This document shows positions 24,389 to 33,698 of a DNA stretch of 64,000 nucleotides, piece by piece. The stretch comes from Emcibacter sp048269205 (GTDB taxonomy: Bacteria; Pseudomonadota; Alphaproteobacteria; Sphingomonadales; Emcibacteraceae), in assembly GCF_048269205.1 (NCBI RefSeq), contig NZ_JBLXJC010000001.1:558001-622000 (forward strand), read 5' to 3'. Within the stretch, counting starts at the first letter, position 1. Every line of letters starts with the position of its first letter. The translations under genes and the position numbers were made by a program. A model generated the notes under the pieces. The model was given only the letters and a program-made list of their open reading frames with translations. It was not told the origin of the DNA and ran no database searches.

Positions 24389-25234
24389 TTGCAAGACACA
24401 GCGGACGATAATACTTCACCCCGACAATCCATATGCGGCCGGGTGTTGACCATTGCCGGTTCAGACCCCAGCGGTGGTGCCGGCATACAGGCGGACATCA
24501 AAGCCATTTCCGCCATGGGTGCCTATGCCATGGCGGCCATTACTTCCCTGACTGTTCAGAATACGCTCGGTGTCAGCCGGGCGGTGCCAGTGGAAGCGGA
24601 TATTGTCCGCGACCAGATTCTCGCCTGCCTGGAGGATATCGGGGCGGACGCGATCAAGAGCGGCATGCTGTTTGACGAAACAATCATTTCTATTGTCGCC
24701 GACGTGCTTGGCATGGTGGGCCGGAATATTCCCTATGTCCTGGACCCGGTGATGGTGTCCACAAGTGGTCACGCATTGCTGGAAGACCAGGCGCAGAGCG
24801 CGCTGATTGGCAAGCTTCTTCCCCTTGCAAGCCTTGTTACCCCGAATATTCCAGAGGCCCGGGCCCTGACCGGCATGTCCACCATCAATACCACGGAGGA
24901 AATGCAGAAGGCGGGTGAGAAAATACTGTCGATGGGAGCGCGGGCAGTGCTTGTCAAGGGCGGTCACGGGGCCCAAGACCGGCTTGTTGACCTTTTGGTC
25001 ACGGCGAAGAAGACAATCACTTTTGAAAGCCGTCGCATTGACACGCCCCACACCCACGGCACCGGTTGTACGCTGGCTTCTGCCATTGCTGCGGGCCTTG
25101 CCCAGGGCATGTCGCTGGAGGCCGCTGTCGAACGTGCCCGGGATTATGTTCATCTGGCCATTCTGAAGGCTCCCGGCTTCGGTGGCGGCCACGGGCCATT
25201 GAACCATCTTGTCTCGCCGCCCGTAAAAGGGTAG
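24389..25234 (+). CDS. thiD: Hydroxymethylpyrimidine/phosphomethylpyrimidine kinase
   Basis: Phosphorylates HMP and HMP-P in thiamine synthesis and salvage. The 281 residues show VLTIAGSDPSGGAGIQADIK, AMAAITSLTVQNT, IKSGMLF, YVLDPVMVSTSGHALL, LVTPNIPEARALTG, VLVKGGHG, DTPHTHGTGCTLASAIAAGL and the C-terminal GFGGGHGPLNH. No ATG is suitable; a TTG at 24389, two bases after the glmM stop, gives the shortest sensible N-terminus. No TPP riboswitch is visible; expression is probably coupled to glmM. Confidence 0.94.
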   Translation: MQDTADDNTSPRQSICGRVLTIAGSDPSGGAGIQADIKAISAMGAYAMAAITSLTVQNTLGVSRAVPVEADIVRDQILACLEDIGADAIKSGMLFDETIISIVADVLGMVGRNIPYVLDPVMVSTSGHALLEDQAQSALIGKLLPLASLVTPNIPEARALTGMSTINTTEEMQKAGEKILSMGARAVLVKGGHGAQDRLVDLLVTAKKTITFESRRIDTPHTHGTGCTLASAIAAGLAQGMSLEAAVERARDYVHLAILKAPGFGGGHGPLNHLVSPPVKG

Positions 25235-25312
25235 GAATAATGTAACAAAAAGAGGAAGACACGGTATCTTCCGGAAATTAATGTGGGGATTAACTGCAAC
25301 ACGGTGTTTTTT

Positions 25313-27664
25313 ATGAAATTTGGACGTTTTTTTCTGGCCCCGTTTTTTGCCTGGGTTCTTGTTGCCACTTACTCTAATGCACAGACCATGGAACAGCTTC
25401 AGGATTCTTTTCGGCAGCTGGACGAATATCTGCCGACAGCCAACACATATCGCACCGCTTCCGGTGCACCCGGTCACGATTATTGGCAGCAGCAGGTGGA
25501 TTACCGCATCACCGTAGAGCTGAATGATAAGGACCAGACCCTCACGGGCCGGGAAAAGATCACCTATCACAATAATTCACCGGACACATTGCGCTATCTC
25601 TGGCTGCAGCTTGATCAGAATCGTTTCGCACGGGGTTCCATGGATCAGCAGACCCGGACCGCGGCGGATGAACGCAAGTCAAACTTCAAGGCGTTCCGGA
25701 AAGAACTGCATGAAAAGAGATTTAGCGGCGGCCATAAGGTAGAATTCGTCCGCGACAGCGCTGGAAATAACCTGCCCTTCACCATTGTGGAAACCATGAT
25801 GCGGGTGGACCTGCCGACGCCCCTGAAGCCCGGTCAGAAATATGAATTTGATATCGCCTGGTCCTACCGCATTGTCGACGGCACCATTATCAAGTCCCGG
25901 GGCGGTTATGAATTTTTCAAGGAAGACGGCAACTATATCTATGAGGTTTCCCGGTGGTTTCCGCGTCTTGCCGCCTATAGCGATTACGACGGCTGGCACA
26001 ATAAACAGTTTATTGGCCGGGGCGAATTTACCCTGGAATTTGGCAATTACGAAGTTGACATTACGGTACCGGCCGATCACATCGTGACAGCGACCGGGGT
26101 CCTGCAGAATGCCGGTGATGTGTTGAGTGAGCTGCAGAGGAAACGCCTTGAAAAGGCAAGGAAATCGGACAAGCCCGTTCACATCGTCACTCCGGATGAA
26201 GCCCTGGCTAATCAGGCCAAAGCGGCCGGTAAGAAAAAGACCTGGCGGTTCCGCGCTGAAAATGTTCGCGATTTTGCCTTTGCCAGCTCGCGCAAGTTTA
26301 TCTGGGATGCCATGGGGGTATATCAGAAGGAAAACAAGCAGACGGTCATGGCCATGTCCTTCTATCCCGAGGAAGCCAATCCGCTGTGGGGGCTTTATTC
26401 CACCCAGGCTGTTGCCCATACGCTGGAGGTCTATAACAAATATGCCCTGGTTTATCCCTATCCTGTGGCCATTTCCGTTCACGGGGCGGTAACCGGCGGC
26501 ATGGAATATCCCATGATCAGCTTTAACGGCTACCGGCCGACAAAGCATGACAACGGGACGCGGACCTACGAAAGGCGGACAAAATATGGCCTGATCAGCG
26601 TGGTGATCCATGAAGTGGGGCACAATTATTTCCCCATGATCGTGAATTCCGACGAGCGGCAGTGGACCTGGATGGACGAGGGGCTGAACACTTTCCTGCA
26701 ATATCTGGCCGAGCAGGAATGGGAAGAGGATTATCCTTCCCGCCGCGGCGAGCCCTACAAGATTGTCGATTTCATGAAAAGCGACAAACAGGTGCCGATC
26801 ATGACCAATTCGGAATCCCTGCTGCAATTCGGCAATAACGCCTATGCCAAGCCGGCGACGGCGCTCAATATTCTCAGGGAATCCATCATGGGACGGGAGC
26901 TATTTGATTTTGCCTTCAGGGAATATTCCCGTCGCTGGCAGTTCAAACGGCCGACCCCGGCCGACCTGTTCCGGACGCTGGAGGATGCTTCCGGCGTTGA
27001 CCTGGACTGGTTCTGGCGCGGCTGGTTCTATACCACGGATCATGTGGATATTTCGCTCGACAATGTGCGCCATATGCATCTTGATACCAAAAACCCGGAA
27101 ATAGAGCAGGAATGGCTCAGGAAGCAGGATGAAAAGCGGCCTGAAACCATGGGTGAAAAGCGCAACAGGGACCTGCCCAAAAGGATCGATCGTTACAAGG
27201 AATTGAAGGATTTTTATAACGAATATGATAAATTCACCGTCACCAACGCCCAGCGCAACAGTTATCGGGCCCTGCTTGAGGAGTTGGAGGATTACGAGCG
27301 GGGTCTGCTTGGGAACAAGTCCCATATATATATGCTTGATCTCGCCAACAAGGGCGGTCTTGTCATGCCCGTTTATGTGAAGGTGACCTATGCGGACGGC
27401 ATGACGGAAGAATTCCGCTGGGCTGCCGAGATATGGAAACAGAACGGCAAGAAGATCAGCAAGATGATCCTCACCGACAAGCCCATCGTGGCGGTGGAGC
27501 TTGACCCTCATCTGGAAACGGCAGATGTGGATATGGCTAACAATCATTTCCCTCGCAGGATTGACGAGGACAGCCGTTTTGATCTCTTCAAAACCAAGAA
27601 AAAACGCGACATGATGAAGGAAATGCGCGAGCCGCTGGTTGAAACGGGTAAAGAGAAAAAATAG
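25313..27664 (+). CDS. Exported M1-family aminopeptidase-like metallopeptidase
   Basis: A 783-residue gluzincin. A signal peptide (MKFGRFFLAPFFAWVLVATY then SNAQ) indicates export. The N-terminal beta saddle (DYRITVELNDKDQTLTGREK) and the substrate motif GGMEYP, a variant of the usual GAMEN, precede the zinc site VIHEVGHNYFP with His at about residue 432. The third ligand follows 18 residues later in WMDEGLNTFLQYLAEQEW. The C-terminal region is unique to this subgroup of large M1 homologues. ATG at 25313 is preferred over 25283, which would spoil the signal peptide. The next gene starts one base into its stop codon. Confidence 0.9.
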   Translation: MKFGRFFLAPFFAWVLVATYSNAQTMEQLQDSFRQLDEYLPTANTYRTASGAPGHDYWQQQVDYRITVELNDKDQTLTGREKITYHNNSPDTLRYLWLQLDQNRFARGSMDQQTRTAADERKSNFKAFRKELHEKRFSGGHKVEFVRDSAGNNLPFTIVETMMRVDLPTPLKPGQKYEFDIAWSYRIVDGTIIKSRGGYEFFKEDGNYIYEVSRWFPRLAAYSDYDGWHNKQFIGRGEFTLEFGNYEVDITVPADHIVTATGVLQNAGDVLSELQRKRLEKARKSDKPVHIVTPDEALANQAKAAGKKKTWRFRAENVRDFAFASSRKFIWDAMGVYQKENKQTVMAMSFYPEEANPLWGLYSTQAVAHTLEVYNKYALVYPYPVAISVHGAVTGGMEYPMISFNGYRPTKHDNGTRTYERRTKYGLISVVIHEVGHNYFPMIVNSDERQWTWMDEGLNTFLQYLAEQEWEEDYPSRRGEPYKIVDFMKSDKQVPIMTNSESLLQFGNNAYAKPATALNILRESIMGRELFDFAFREYSRRWQFKRPTPADLFRTLEDASGVDLDWFWRGWFYTTDHVDISLDNVRHMHLDTKNPEIEQEWLRKQDEKRPETMGEKRNRDLPKRIDRYKELKDFYNEYDKFTVTNAQRNSYRALLEELEDYERGLLGNKSHIYMLDLANKGGLVMPVYVKVTYADGMTEEFRWAAEIWKQNGKKISKMILTDKPIVAVELDPHLETADVDMANNHFPRRIDEDSRFDLFKTKKKRDMMKEMREPLVETGKEKK

Positions 27665-28167
27665 TGCGCAAACTGTCCCTTTTTCTGGTTCTGTCCTGTC
27701 TGCTTGGCTTGAGTGGTCCTGCACTGGCGCACCGTTTTGCGGCGTCCTTCACGGTGGTTGATATCCGTATGGACAAAAATGCCCTGCAGGTGACCCACCG
27801 GTTGTTTACCCACGATGTAGAGGATCTGATCCGCACCCATGGAAATGTCAGCGGCGAGCTTTCCGACAAGCATATTTCGGCCTTTCTCAAGGACTATGTC
27901 GGGGGAAAATTTGCCCTTTATGACGGTGATGGCAACCAGATCGATCTTGCCTGGGTGGGCTATGAATATTCAGTTGAGGATATCCATGTCTATCAGGAGG
28001 CGCCGTTGCCCGGACGGCTTGAGAAACTGGGCGTTATCGACAGGATACTGACCGAGACTTTTCCGGACCAGGTAAATCGGGTAAATGTAGAAAAGGACAA
28101 CAAGGTCCATACCCTGGTTTTCCGGAAAGGGGACGGCCTTAAAATTGTCGGGTTTGATGGCAAATAA
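27664..28167 (+). CDS. Exported DUF6702-like protein
   Basis: A 167-residue protein with a cleavable signal peptide (MRKLSLFLVLSCLLGLSGPA then LAH) and a small beta-rich body: FAASFTVVDIRMDKNALQVT, HRLFTHDVEDLIR, FALYDGDGNQIDLAWVGYEY and VHTLVFRKGDGLKIVGFDG. This matches the pattern I associate with DUF6702. The GTG start overlaps the stop of the M1 peptidase gene, so the two are co-translated and probably act together in the periplasm or at the surface. No enzymatic motif is recognised. Confidence 0.72.
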   Translation: MRKLSLFLVLSCLLGLSGPALAHRFAASFTVVDIRMDKNALQVTHRLFTHDVEDLIRTHGNVSGELSDKHISAFLKDYVGGKFALYDGDGNQIDLAWVGYEYSVEDIHVYQEAPLPGRLEKLGVIDRILTETFPDQVNRVNVEKDNKVHTLVFRKGDGLKIVGFDGK

Positions 28168-28232
28168 AAGAACAATAAAAAGCACCCGCCGCCTCAGGGG
28201 CAGGGCGGGGCATCCAAGGCAAGGAAGTGTAG

Positions 28233-29402
28233 ATGCAAAAGGGTGGAGTGATCCTTTGGGTCCTGTTTATGATCGGATTCGCCTCAGTTGGTGAGGCGGC
28301 GCCGGTACCGAGGGACAAGCCGGTTGTTTTTCAGCACTCAAGCCTGTCCGAATTTGCCCGGTCCTTTGATGCCCTGTTTCAGCAGGAACTGGCAAAGGCA
28401 AATGTGCCGGGTGGTGCCTACGCCATTGTAAAAGGGGACCAGGTCATCAGCATCCGCGGCTATGGGGTGCGGGAAATGGGCGGCAGTGACCCGGTTGACA
28501 AACATACGGTGTTTCGCCTGGCGTCCGTATCCAAGACCTTTGCCGCTGGCCTCAGCATGAAACTGGTGCAGGACCACAAATTCTCCCTCGAAGACCGGCT
28601 GGTTGCCTATGTACCCGAGTTCCGGTTCAAGACCAACCATCTGGCGGATCAGCTTCAGCTCCGACATTTGCTCAGTCATTCTGCCGGGGTCATGCCCAAC
28701 GCCTATGATAATATGCTGGAGGCTAACGTTCCCCTGCCGAAAATTATCACCAGCTTTCAGAAAGTGGATCCCATGTGTGATCCCGGGGACTGCTACGGCT
28801 ATCAGAATGTGCTTTATGCCATGATCGGCCCGGTGATCGAAAAGACCACACTGCACACCTATGAAGACCTGATCAACGACATGATTTTCAAACCGCTGGA
28901 GATGGAAAATGCCTCTGTGGGCTACGAGGCTTTTTTGCACAGTGAAAATCGCGCGGCCCCCCATGTAAAAACCCGGAAAGGCTGGCTCAAGACCAAAGTC
29001 AAGCCGTCCTATTACGAGGTGCTGCCTGCAGCCGGGGTGAATGCCAGCGTTTCCGACATGGCCAGCTGGTTGATGGCCCAGCTCGGCCACCGGCCGGATG
29101 TCATGCCGCCGGAAGTTCTGGACAGCCTGACCAAAAAACAGATCCGCACTAAAAAGGAGCTCAGGCGCCGGGACTGGCGCAGGTATCTGAAGGACGCCTA
29201 CTATGGTCTGGGCTGGCGTATCTATCAATTCGGCAAGGAACAGCTCATTTATCACGGCGGCTGGGTGGCCGGTTTCCGGGCTGACGTGGCCTTCTCCCGG
29301 GACCGGGATGTGGGGCTGGTGATCCTGCTGAATGCGGAATCCAACGTGATCAACCGGCTCAGCACCCGCTTCTGGGCAGAGATAATGAAAGATCCGATTT
29401 AA
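28233..29402 (+). CDS. Serine hydrolase of the class C beta-lactamase/esterase family
   Basis: A 389-residue exported protein: signal peptide (GVILWVLFMIGFASVGEA) and the penicillin-binding fold. The active Ser lies in SVSK (RLASVSKTFAAGLSMK, ~residue 99), the Tyr in the YQN triad (CYGYQNVLYAM), and the third motif is HGGWVAGFRAD in place of KTG, as in EstB-like esterases and DD-peptidases. It could act on peptidoglycan, esters or beta-lactams; resistance activity should not be assumed. It follows the DUF6702-like gene after 65 bases. Confidence 0.88.
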   Translation: MQKGGVILWVLFMIGFASVGEAAPVPRDKPVVFQHSSLSEFARSFDALFQQELAKANVPGGAYAIVKGDQVISIRGYGVREMGGSDPVDKHTVFRLASVSKTFAAGLSMKLVQDHKFSLEDRLVAYVPEFRFKTNHLADQLQLRHLLSHSAGVMPNAYDNMLEANVPLPKIITSFQKVDPMCDPGDCYGYQNVLYAMIGPVIEKTTLHTYEDLINDMIFKPLEMENASVGYEAFLHSENRAAPHVKTRKGWLKTKVKPSYYEVLPAAGVNASVSDMASWLMAQLGHRPDVMPPEVLDSLTKKQIRTKKELRRRDWRRYLKDAYYGLGWRIYQFGKEQLIYHGGWVAGFRADVAFSRDRDVGLVILLNAESNVINRLSTRFWAEIMKDPI

Positions 29403-29574
29403 GGCCGAGTCTTTCGAACAGTCCGGATGTCCAGAACAATAAACTGCCGTCCAGCTCTCTTTTGGTAATTTTTTTTGTGGTGGTTCATTGTAACTTACTG
29501 ACAGAAAACAGCCATTTTCCATGTGAGGGGCGAATTTTCTGCGGTATGTTGAGAGCCTGTCGCAAATTCTTCCC

Positions 29575-29602
29575 TTGACGATGAACTTTCCGTCTCTATA
29601 TT
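29575..29602 (+). promoter_or_regulatory. serC promoter
   Basis: TTGACG (29575-29580), a 16-base spacer and TATATT (29597-29602) form a strong sigma-70 promoter with a start near 29608, just before the leader hairpins of serC. Confidence 0.75.
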
Positions 29603-29607
29603 CCGCT

Positions 29608-29657
29608 GTGGGCTATCCCTCCCCAACGAGGGACAGCTATTCTGGAAGGAATAGGAG
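29608..29657 (+). promoter_or_regulatory. Candidate serC leader RNA motif
   Basis: The short 5' leader folds into two perfect six-base-pair hairpins with six-base loops: TCCCTC (29616-29621) with GAGGGA (29628-29633), and CTATTC (29637-29642) with GAATAG (29649-29654). The second partly covers the GGAG ribosome site (29654-29657). A two-hairpin motif upstream of serC-serA operons was described in alphaproteobacteria (Corbino and colleagues, 2005). The match rests on position and structure; the covariance model was not run. Confidence 0.6.
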
Positions 29658-29664
29658 ACATATT

Positions 29665-30819
29665 ATGAAACCGGAAGTGAAACCAGCGAACCCGCTGTTT
29701 TCGTCAGGCCCCTGCGCGAAACGCCCGGGCTGGACGTTGGAAGACCTCAAGGACGCCCCTTTGGGACGTTCTCACCGCGCCAAAATCGGCAAATCCAAAC
29801 TGAAAGAAGCCATTGACCGTACCGCTGAGATTCTCGGTGTGCCGGAAGGTTATCGTGTCGGCATCGTGCCCGGCTCCGATACCGGTGCCGTAGAGATGGC
29901 GCTCTGGTCCATGCTCGGCGCCCGCGGCGTTGACATGCTGGCCTGGGAAAGTTTCGGTTCCGGTTGGGTCACCGATGTGACCAAACAGCTTAAACTGGAC
30001 GATGTCCGGATCCTGGAAGCGCCTTATGGCGAACTGCCGGATCTCAGCAAAGTTGATCCTGCTCGTGACGTCGTCTTTACCTGGAACGGCACCACCTCCG
30101 GTGTCAAGGTTCCCAACGGCGACTGGATTTCCGACGACCGTGCCGGGTTGACCATCTGCGATGCAACCTCTGCGGCATTTGCCATGGACCTGCCCTGGAA
30201 AAAACTGGATGTGGTGACATTCAGCTGGCAGAAAGTGCTTGGCGGAGAGGGCGCCCACGGGGTGATCATCCTGTCTCCGCGCGCTGTGGAGCGTCTGGAA
30301 AACTTTGTCCCCAACCGGCCGCTGCCAAAAATCTTCCGCCTGACCAAGGGCGGCAAGCTGATTGACGGCATCTTCACCGGTGCCACCATCAACACGCCAT
30401 CCATGCTTTGTGTCGAGGATTACCTGGATGCGCTGGGCTGGGCGGAAAGTGTTGGCGGCCTTCAGGGCATGATCAAACGGTCCGAAGCCAATCTTGCTGT
30501 GCTCAGCAACTGGGTTGAAAAATCAGACAATGTGGCCTTTCTGGCAAAGGACCCGGCCACGGTGTCCAATACCTCCGTCTGTCTGATGATTACGGCGCCT
30601 TGGTTTGCGGCGCTGTCAGAAGATGATCAGGCTGTTGCTGCCAAGAAGGTGGTCGGACTGCTGGACGAGGAAGGTGCCGCCTATGATATCGGCGCCTATC
30701 GTGACGCTCCGGCAGGTCTGCGCATCTGGGCAGGCTCCACCATCGAGACGGACGATCTTGAAAAGCTCGTTCCCTGGGTGGAATGGGCGCTTGAGGAAGT
30801 CAAGGCTTCCCAGGCCTGA
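29665..30819 (+). CDS. serC: Phosphoserine aminotransferase
   Basis: PLP enzyme converting 3-phosphohydroxypyruvate to phosphoserine. The 384 residues belong to the alphaproteobacterial/archaeal subtype: NPLFSSGPCAKRPGWTLEDL, GIVPGSDTGAVEMALWSMLG, VFTWNGTTSGVKVPNGDWI, CDATSAAFAMDLPWKKLDVV and the PLP lysine in FSWQKVLGGEGAHGVIILSP. ATG at 29665 follows AGGAG and begins the conserved MKPEVKPANP; the upstream in-frame extension lies across the promoter and leader. It is co-transcribed with serA. Confidence 0.96.
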   Translation: MKPEVKPANPLFSSGPCAKRPGWTLEDLKDAPLGRSHRAKIGKSKLKEAIDRTAEILGVPEGYRVGIVPGSDTGAVEMALWSMLGARGVDMLAWESFGSGWVTDVTKQLKLDDVRILEAPYGELPDLSKVDPARDVVFTWNGTTSGVKVPNGDWISDDRAGLTICDATSAAFAMDLPWKKLDVVTFSWQKVLGGEGAHGVIILSPRAVERLENFVPNRPLPKIFRLTKGGKLIDGIFTGATINTPSMLCVEDYLDALGWAESVGGLQGMIKRSEANLAVLSNWVEKSDNVAFLAKDPATVSNTSVCLMITAPWFAALSEDDQAVAAKKVVGLLDEEGAAYDIGAYRDAPAGLRIWAGSTIETDDLEKLVPWVEWALEEVKASQA

Positions 30820-30901
30820 TACAGCTGAAGAGGCGGATGCCGGATTGACCGGCGTTCGCCCGCATTCTCCGAACAGATAGATTTTTTGAAAGGTATTGAT
30901 G

Positions 30902-32479
30902 ATGGTTAAGGTCCTGATTTCAGACAAACTGAGCCCCCTTGCCAAGGAAATTTTTGAACAGCGCGGTATCCAGGCCGATCAGATCGTCGGCATGACGCCG
31001 GAAGAACTGATTGCTAAAATTCCGGAGTATGATGGTCTCGCCATTCGCTCCGCCACCAAGGTGACGCCGGAAGTTCTGGCTGCGGCTGAAAACCTGAAAG
31101 TGGTCGGCCGCGCCGGTATCGGTGTGGACAATGTGGACATCAAAGCGGCGACAGCCAACGGTGTGGTGGTGATGAACACCCCCTTCGGCAACAGTATCAC
31201 TACGGCCGAACATGCCATTGCCATGATGTTTGCCGTGGCCCGGCAGATTCCGCAGGCCAATGAATCCACCCACGCCGGCAAATGGGAAAAATCCAAATTC
31301 ATGGGTGTGGAGCTGACTTCCAAGACCCTTGGTGTGATCGGCTGCGGTAATATCGGCGCCATTGCTGCCGACCGGGCCCTCGGCCTGAAAATGAAAGTGG
31401 TGGCCTTTGACCCCTTCCTGTCTGAAGATCGTGCAGAGGAAATCGGTGTAGAGAAGGTGGAACTGGACGAGCTTCTTGGCCGTGCCGACTTCATTACCCT
31501 GCATACACCGCTGACCGATAGCACCCGCGGTATTCTGGGCAAGGATGCCTTTGCCAAAATGAAAGACGGCGTGCGCATCATCAACTGTGCCCGTGGCGGG
31601 CTGATTGACGAGGACGCTCTGAAGGAAGCACTGGATAGCGGCAAGGTTGCCGGTGCCGCTCTTGACGTATTCGCCGAAGAGCCAGCGAAGGAAAACGCTT
31701 TGTTTGGCAATGACAAGGTTGTGGCAACTCCGCATCTGGGTGCGTCCACCACGGAGGCCCAGGTCAATGTGGCGGTTCAGGTTGCCGAACAGATGGCCGA
31801 TTATCTTCTCGACGGGGCGGTGACAAACGCGCTTAATATGCCGTCCGTAACAGCGGAAGAGGCCGTACGCCTCAACCCCTATATGAAACTTGCCGGCGAA
31901 CTCGGCAGTTTTGCCGGACAGCTGACGGAAAATGCCCTGCAGAAAATCCAGATTGAATATCAGGGTGACGTGACTGAACTGAATATTCGTCCGCTCACCG
32001 CCATTGTGGTAGAAGGCCTGCTGCAGCCGCTGATGGACAGCGTCAATATGGTGAACGCCATGGCCATTGCCAAGGAACGGGATATCGAGATCATCGAAAG
32101 CAAGAACGAGGGTGAAGGCGATTATCACACCTTGATCAAGGTCAGTGTGACCACCGACAAACAGAGCCGGTGCGTGGCCGGCACCCTGTTTGCCGACCGT
32201 CGCCCCCGTATTGTCGAGGTTAAGGACATCCGTCTGGAAGCTGAGCTGTCCGAGGACATGCTGTATGTGACCAACGAAGATATGCCGGGCTTTATCGGCG
32301 CGCTGGGAACGGTGCTTGGCGATGCAGGACTGAATATTGCCACCTTTAGCCTGGGCCGTGCGGCCGAGGGCGGGGAAGCCATTGCGCTGGTATCCGTTGA
32401 TCAGCCGGCCTCCGATGATGTGCTGGACAAAGTCCAGGCGCTGCCACATGTTCGACAGGTCAAGGCACTGAAATTCTAA
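30902..32479 (+). CDS. serA: D-3-phosphoglycerate dehydrogenase
   Basis: NAD-dependent first enzyme of serine synthesis. About 525 residues of the long type: substrate domain, Rossmann motif TLGVIGCGNIGAIAADRALG, the catalytic Arg/Glu/His series (INCARGGLIDEDALKEAL, VATPHLGASTTEAQ), an intervening ASB domain and a C-terminal ACT domain (MLYVTNEDMPGFIGALGTVL) expected to bind serine for feedback control. Of three stacked starts (TTG 30896, ATG 30899, ATG 30902) the last has the best distance to GAAAGG and yields MVKVLISDKL. Confidence 0.96.
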   Translation: MVKVLISDKLSPLAKEIFEQRGIQADQIVGMTPEELIAKIPEYDGLAIRSATKVTPEVLAAAENLKVVGRAGIGVDNVDIKAATANGVVVMNTPFGNSITTAEHAIAMMFAVARQIPQANESTHAGKWEKSKFMGVELTSKTLGVIGCGNIGAIAADRALGLKMKVVAFDPFLSEDRAEEIGVEKVELDELLGRADFITLHTPLTDSTRGILGKDAFAKMKDGVRIINCARGGLIDEDALKEALDSGKVAGAALDVFAEEPAKENALFGNDKVVATPHLGASTTEAQVNVAVQVAEQMADYLLDGAVTNALNMPSVTAEEAVRLNPYMKLAGELGSFAGQLTENALQKIQIEYQGDVTELNIRPLTAIVVEGLLQPLMDSVNMVNAMAIAKERDIEIIESKNEGEGDYHTLIKVSVTTDKQSRCVAGTLFADRRPRIVEVKDIRLEAELSEDMLYVTNEDMPGFIGALGTVLGDAGLNIATFSLGRAAEGGEAIALVSVDQPASDDVLDKVQALPHVRQVKALKF

Positions 32480-32521
32480 GAGTTTTACAACACGGGTTAA
32501 TTTAACCTGTATCCATAGACT

Positions 32522-32550
32522 GGGAGGCCATATTTTGGCCTCCCTTTTTT
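32522..32550 (+). terminator. Terminator of the serC-serA operon
   Basis: GGGAGGCC (32522-32529), a seven-base loop and GGCCTCCC (32537-32544) are followed by six T. It is a perfect eight-base-pair intrinsic terminator 42 bases after the serA stop. Confidence 0.95.
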
Positions 32551-32641
32551 ATCAGACTATTTTGCTGAGAGGATGTGACAGGGAGGAAATGCTTTCTTTC
32601 TTTTGTCGGGTCGTATAAAATTTTAATTAAGTTGTATTTGT

Positions 32642-33472
32642 ATGATCATGTATCGCCACGTGTATATATCCGGGGTACTTGCCACCCTCTTCTTGCTTAT
32701 GGCAGGCTTCTCTTTGCATTCCACCGCCGGATCGAAGGAGCCGTCACAGCGTTATGTCATGGTGTTGATGGATGTATTCCCCTATGGCTGGTGGGAGAAA
32801 GGCCGGCCCCGGGGCTTTCTGGTTGATGTCGCCAAACGGATCCGCCAAAAATCGGGTGTAGATTATGAAATTGTTCTGCAGCCTTTTGGGCGTAATCTCA
32901 AATCCCTTGAGGTGGGCAAGGCTGATTTTTCCATTTTTTATTCCTATCCCGATACGATTTCCGGATACAGAAGTATTGGAAATGTGACCTGTACCCGTCT
33001 GGTTGCTGTGCCTATGGCGAACAGCGGAATTGAGACCGTCAGTGACCTGAACGGAAAGTCGGTGCTTTTCCCGCCCGGCGGATATTTCGACCGGCACTAT
33101 GTTCAACACATGAACATCGACCCCATTCCTGTCAGTTCCGCAGAGTCCATTCTGGAGCTTGCTTCACGGGGACGGGCGGACGCTTTTATTGTCAGCGATC
33201 AGTTGATGGAAGCCTATCAGACGAATGTTTCTGCCTCCCATCGTATGCCCGATGATTTTTGGGCAAAGCTTGGAAATCCGCTGGAACTCGTTGAAGCAAA
33301 TATTGCCTTTGTCGTTTCCGATAGATCACCACTCGGAAAACATACGGACAGGATTTCTGCCACGATCAGGGAGATGCAGAAAACCGGCGAATTTCTTGAG
33401 CTGGCCGAAAAATATTTTCACTCGGTTCAGTCCAGTTGCTTGCATGAGGCAAATAAAAAGTCACCCCATTAA
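32642..33472 (+). CDS. Periplasmic solute-binding protein, family 3 type
   Basis: A 276-residue exported protein: hydrophobic signal (VYISGVLATLFLLMAGFSLH) and a two-lobed SBP_bac_3 fold with GFLVDVAKRIRQKSGVDYEI, LEVGKADFSIFYSYPDT, VSDLNGKSVLFPPGGYFDRH, LASRGRADAFIVSDQ and NIAFVVSDRSPLGKHTDRIS. No ABC permease or ATPase gene accompanies it; instead a sensor kinase follows. It may therefore present a ligand to that kinase rather than feed a transporter. Ligand unknown. Confidence 0.78.
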   Translation: MIMYRHVYISGVLATLFLLMAGFSLHSTAGSKEPSQRYVMVLMDVFPYGWWEKGRPRGFLVDVAKRIRQKSGVDYEIVLQPFGRNLKSLEVGKADFSIFYSYPDTISGYRSIGNVTCTRLVAVPMANSGIETVSDLNGKSVLFPPGGYFDRHYVQHMNIDPIPVSSAESILELASRGRADAFIVSDQLMEAYQTNVSASHRMPDDFWAKLGNPLELVEANIAFVVSDRSPLGKHTDRISATIREMQKTGEFLELAEKYFHSVQSSCLHEANKKSPH

Positions 33473-33561
33473 AGCGATCGCGGCTTTCACACATTATTGG
33501 CAGTTTAATCTCTGGAACAGCTTGATGGTTGTTTTAAAAGGGTTTCTGGAAATGCCGGAAG

Positions 33562-33642
33562 TTGAAAAGATAATATTCTATGATAGAATAACTCTCAAGA
33601 ATGGGAAATATTGGGGTGAGAGGCGGTCTCTATTTTTCCCAG
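33562..33642 (+). promoter_or_regulatory. Candidate promoter and leader stem upstream of the sensor kinase
   Basis: TTGAAA (33562-33567), 16 bases and TAGAAT (33584-33589) make a good sigma-70 promoter starting near 33596. A stem then joins GGGAAATA with TATTTTTCCC and an inner GAGA/TCTC pair (about 33602-33642). The stem could instead end the upstream transcript. Confidence 0.4.
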
Positions 33643-33698
33643 GTAAGCATGAAGTCAGGCAGATAAAAAGGGACACTTGACTTCAAGGAGCGTTATTC

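Noticed and set aside
24461..25570. A 369-codon minus-strand frame across thiD and the M1 peptidase start
   Set aside because: It crosses two well-supported genes and has no recognisable domain.
30920..32449. A 509-codon minus-strand frame opposite serA
   Set aside because: serA has every catalytic and ACT motif; the antisense frame is a shadow caused by high-GC codon structure.
33225..33680. A 151-codon frame overlapping the end of the solute-binding gene
   Set aside because: It overlaps a supported gene in another frame, crosses a promoter-like region and shows no domain.
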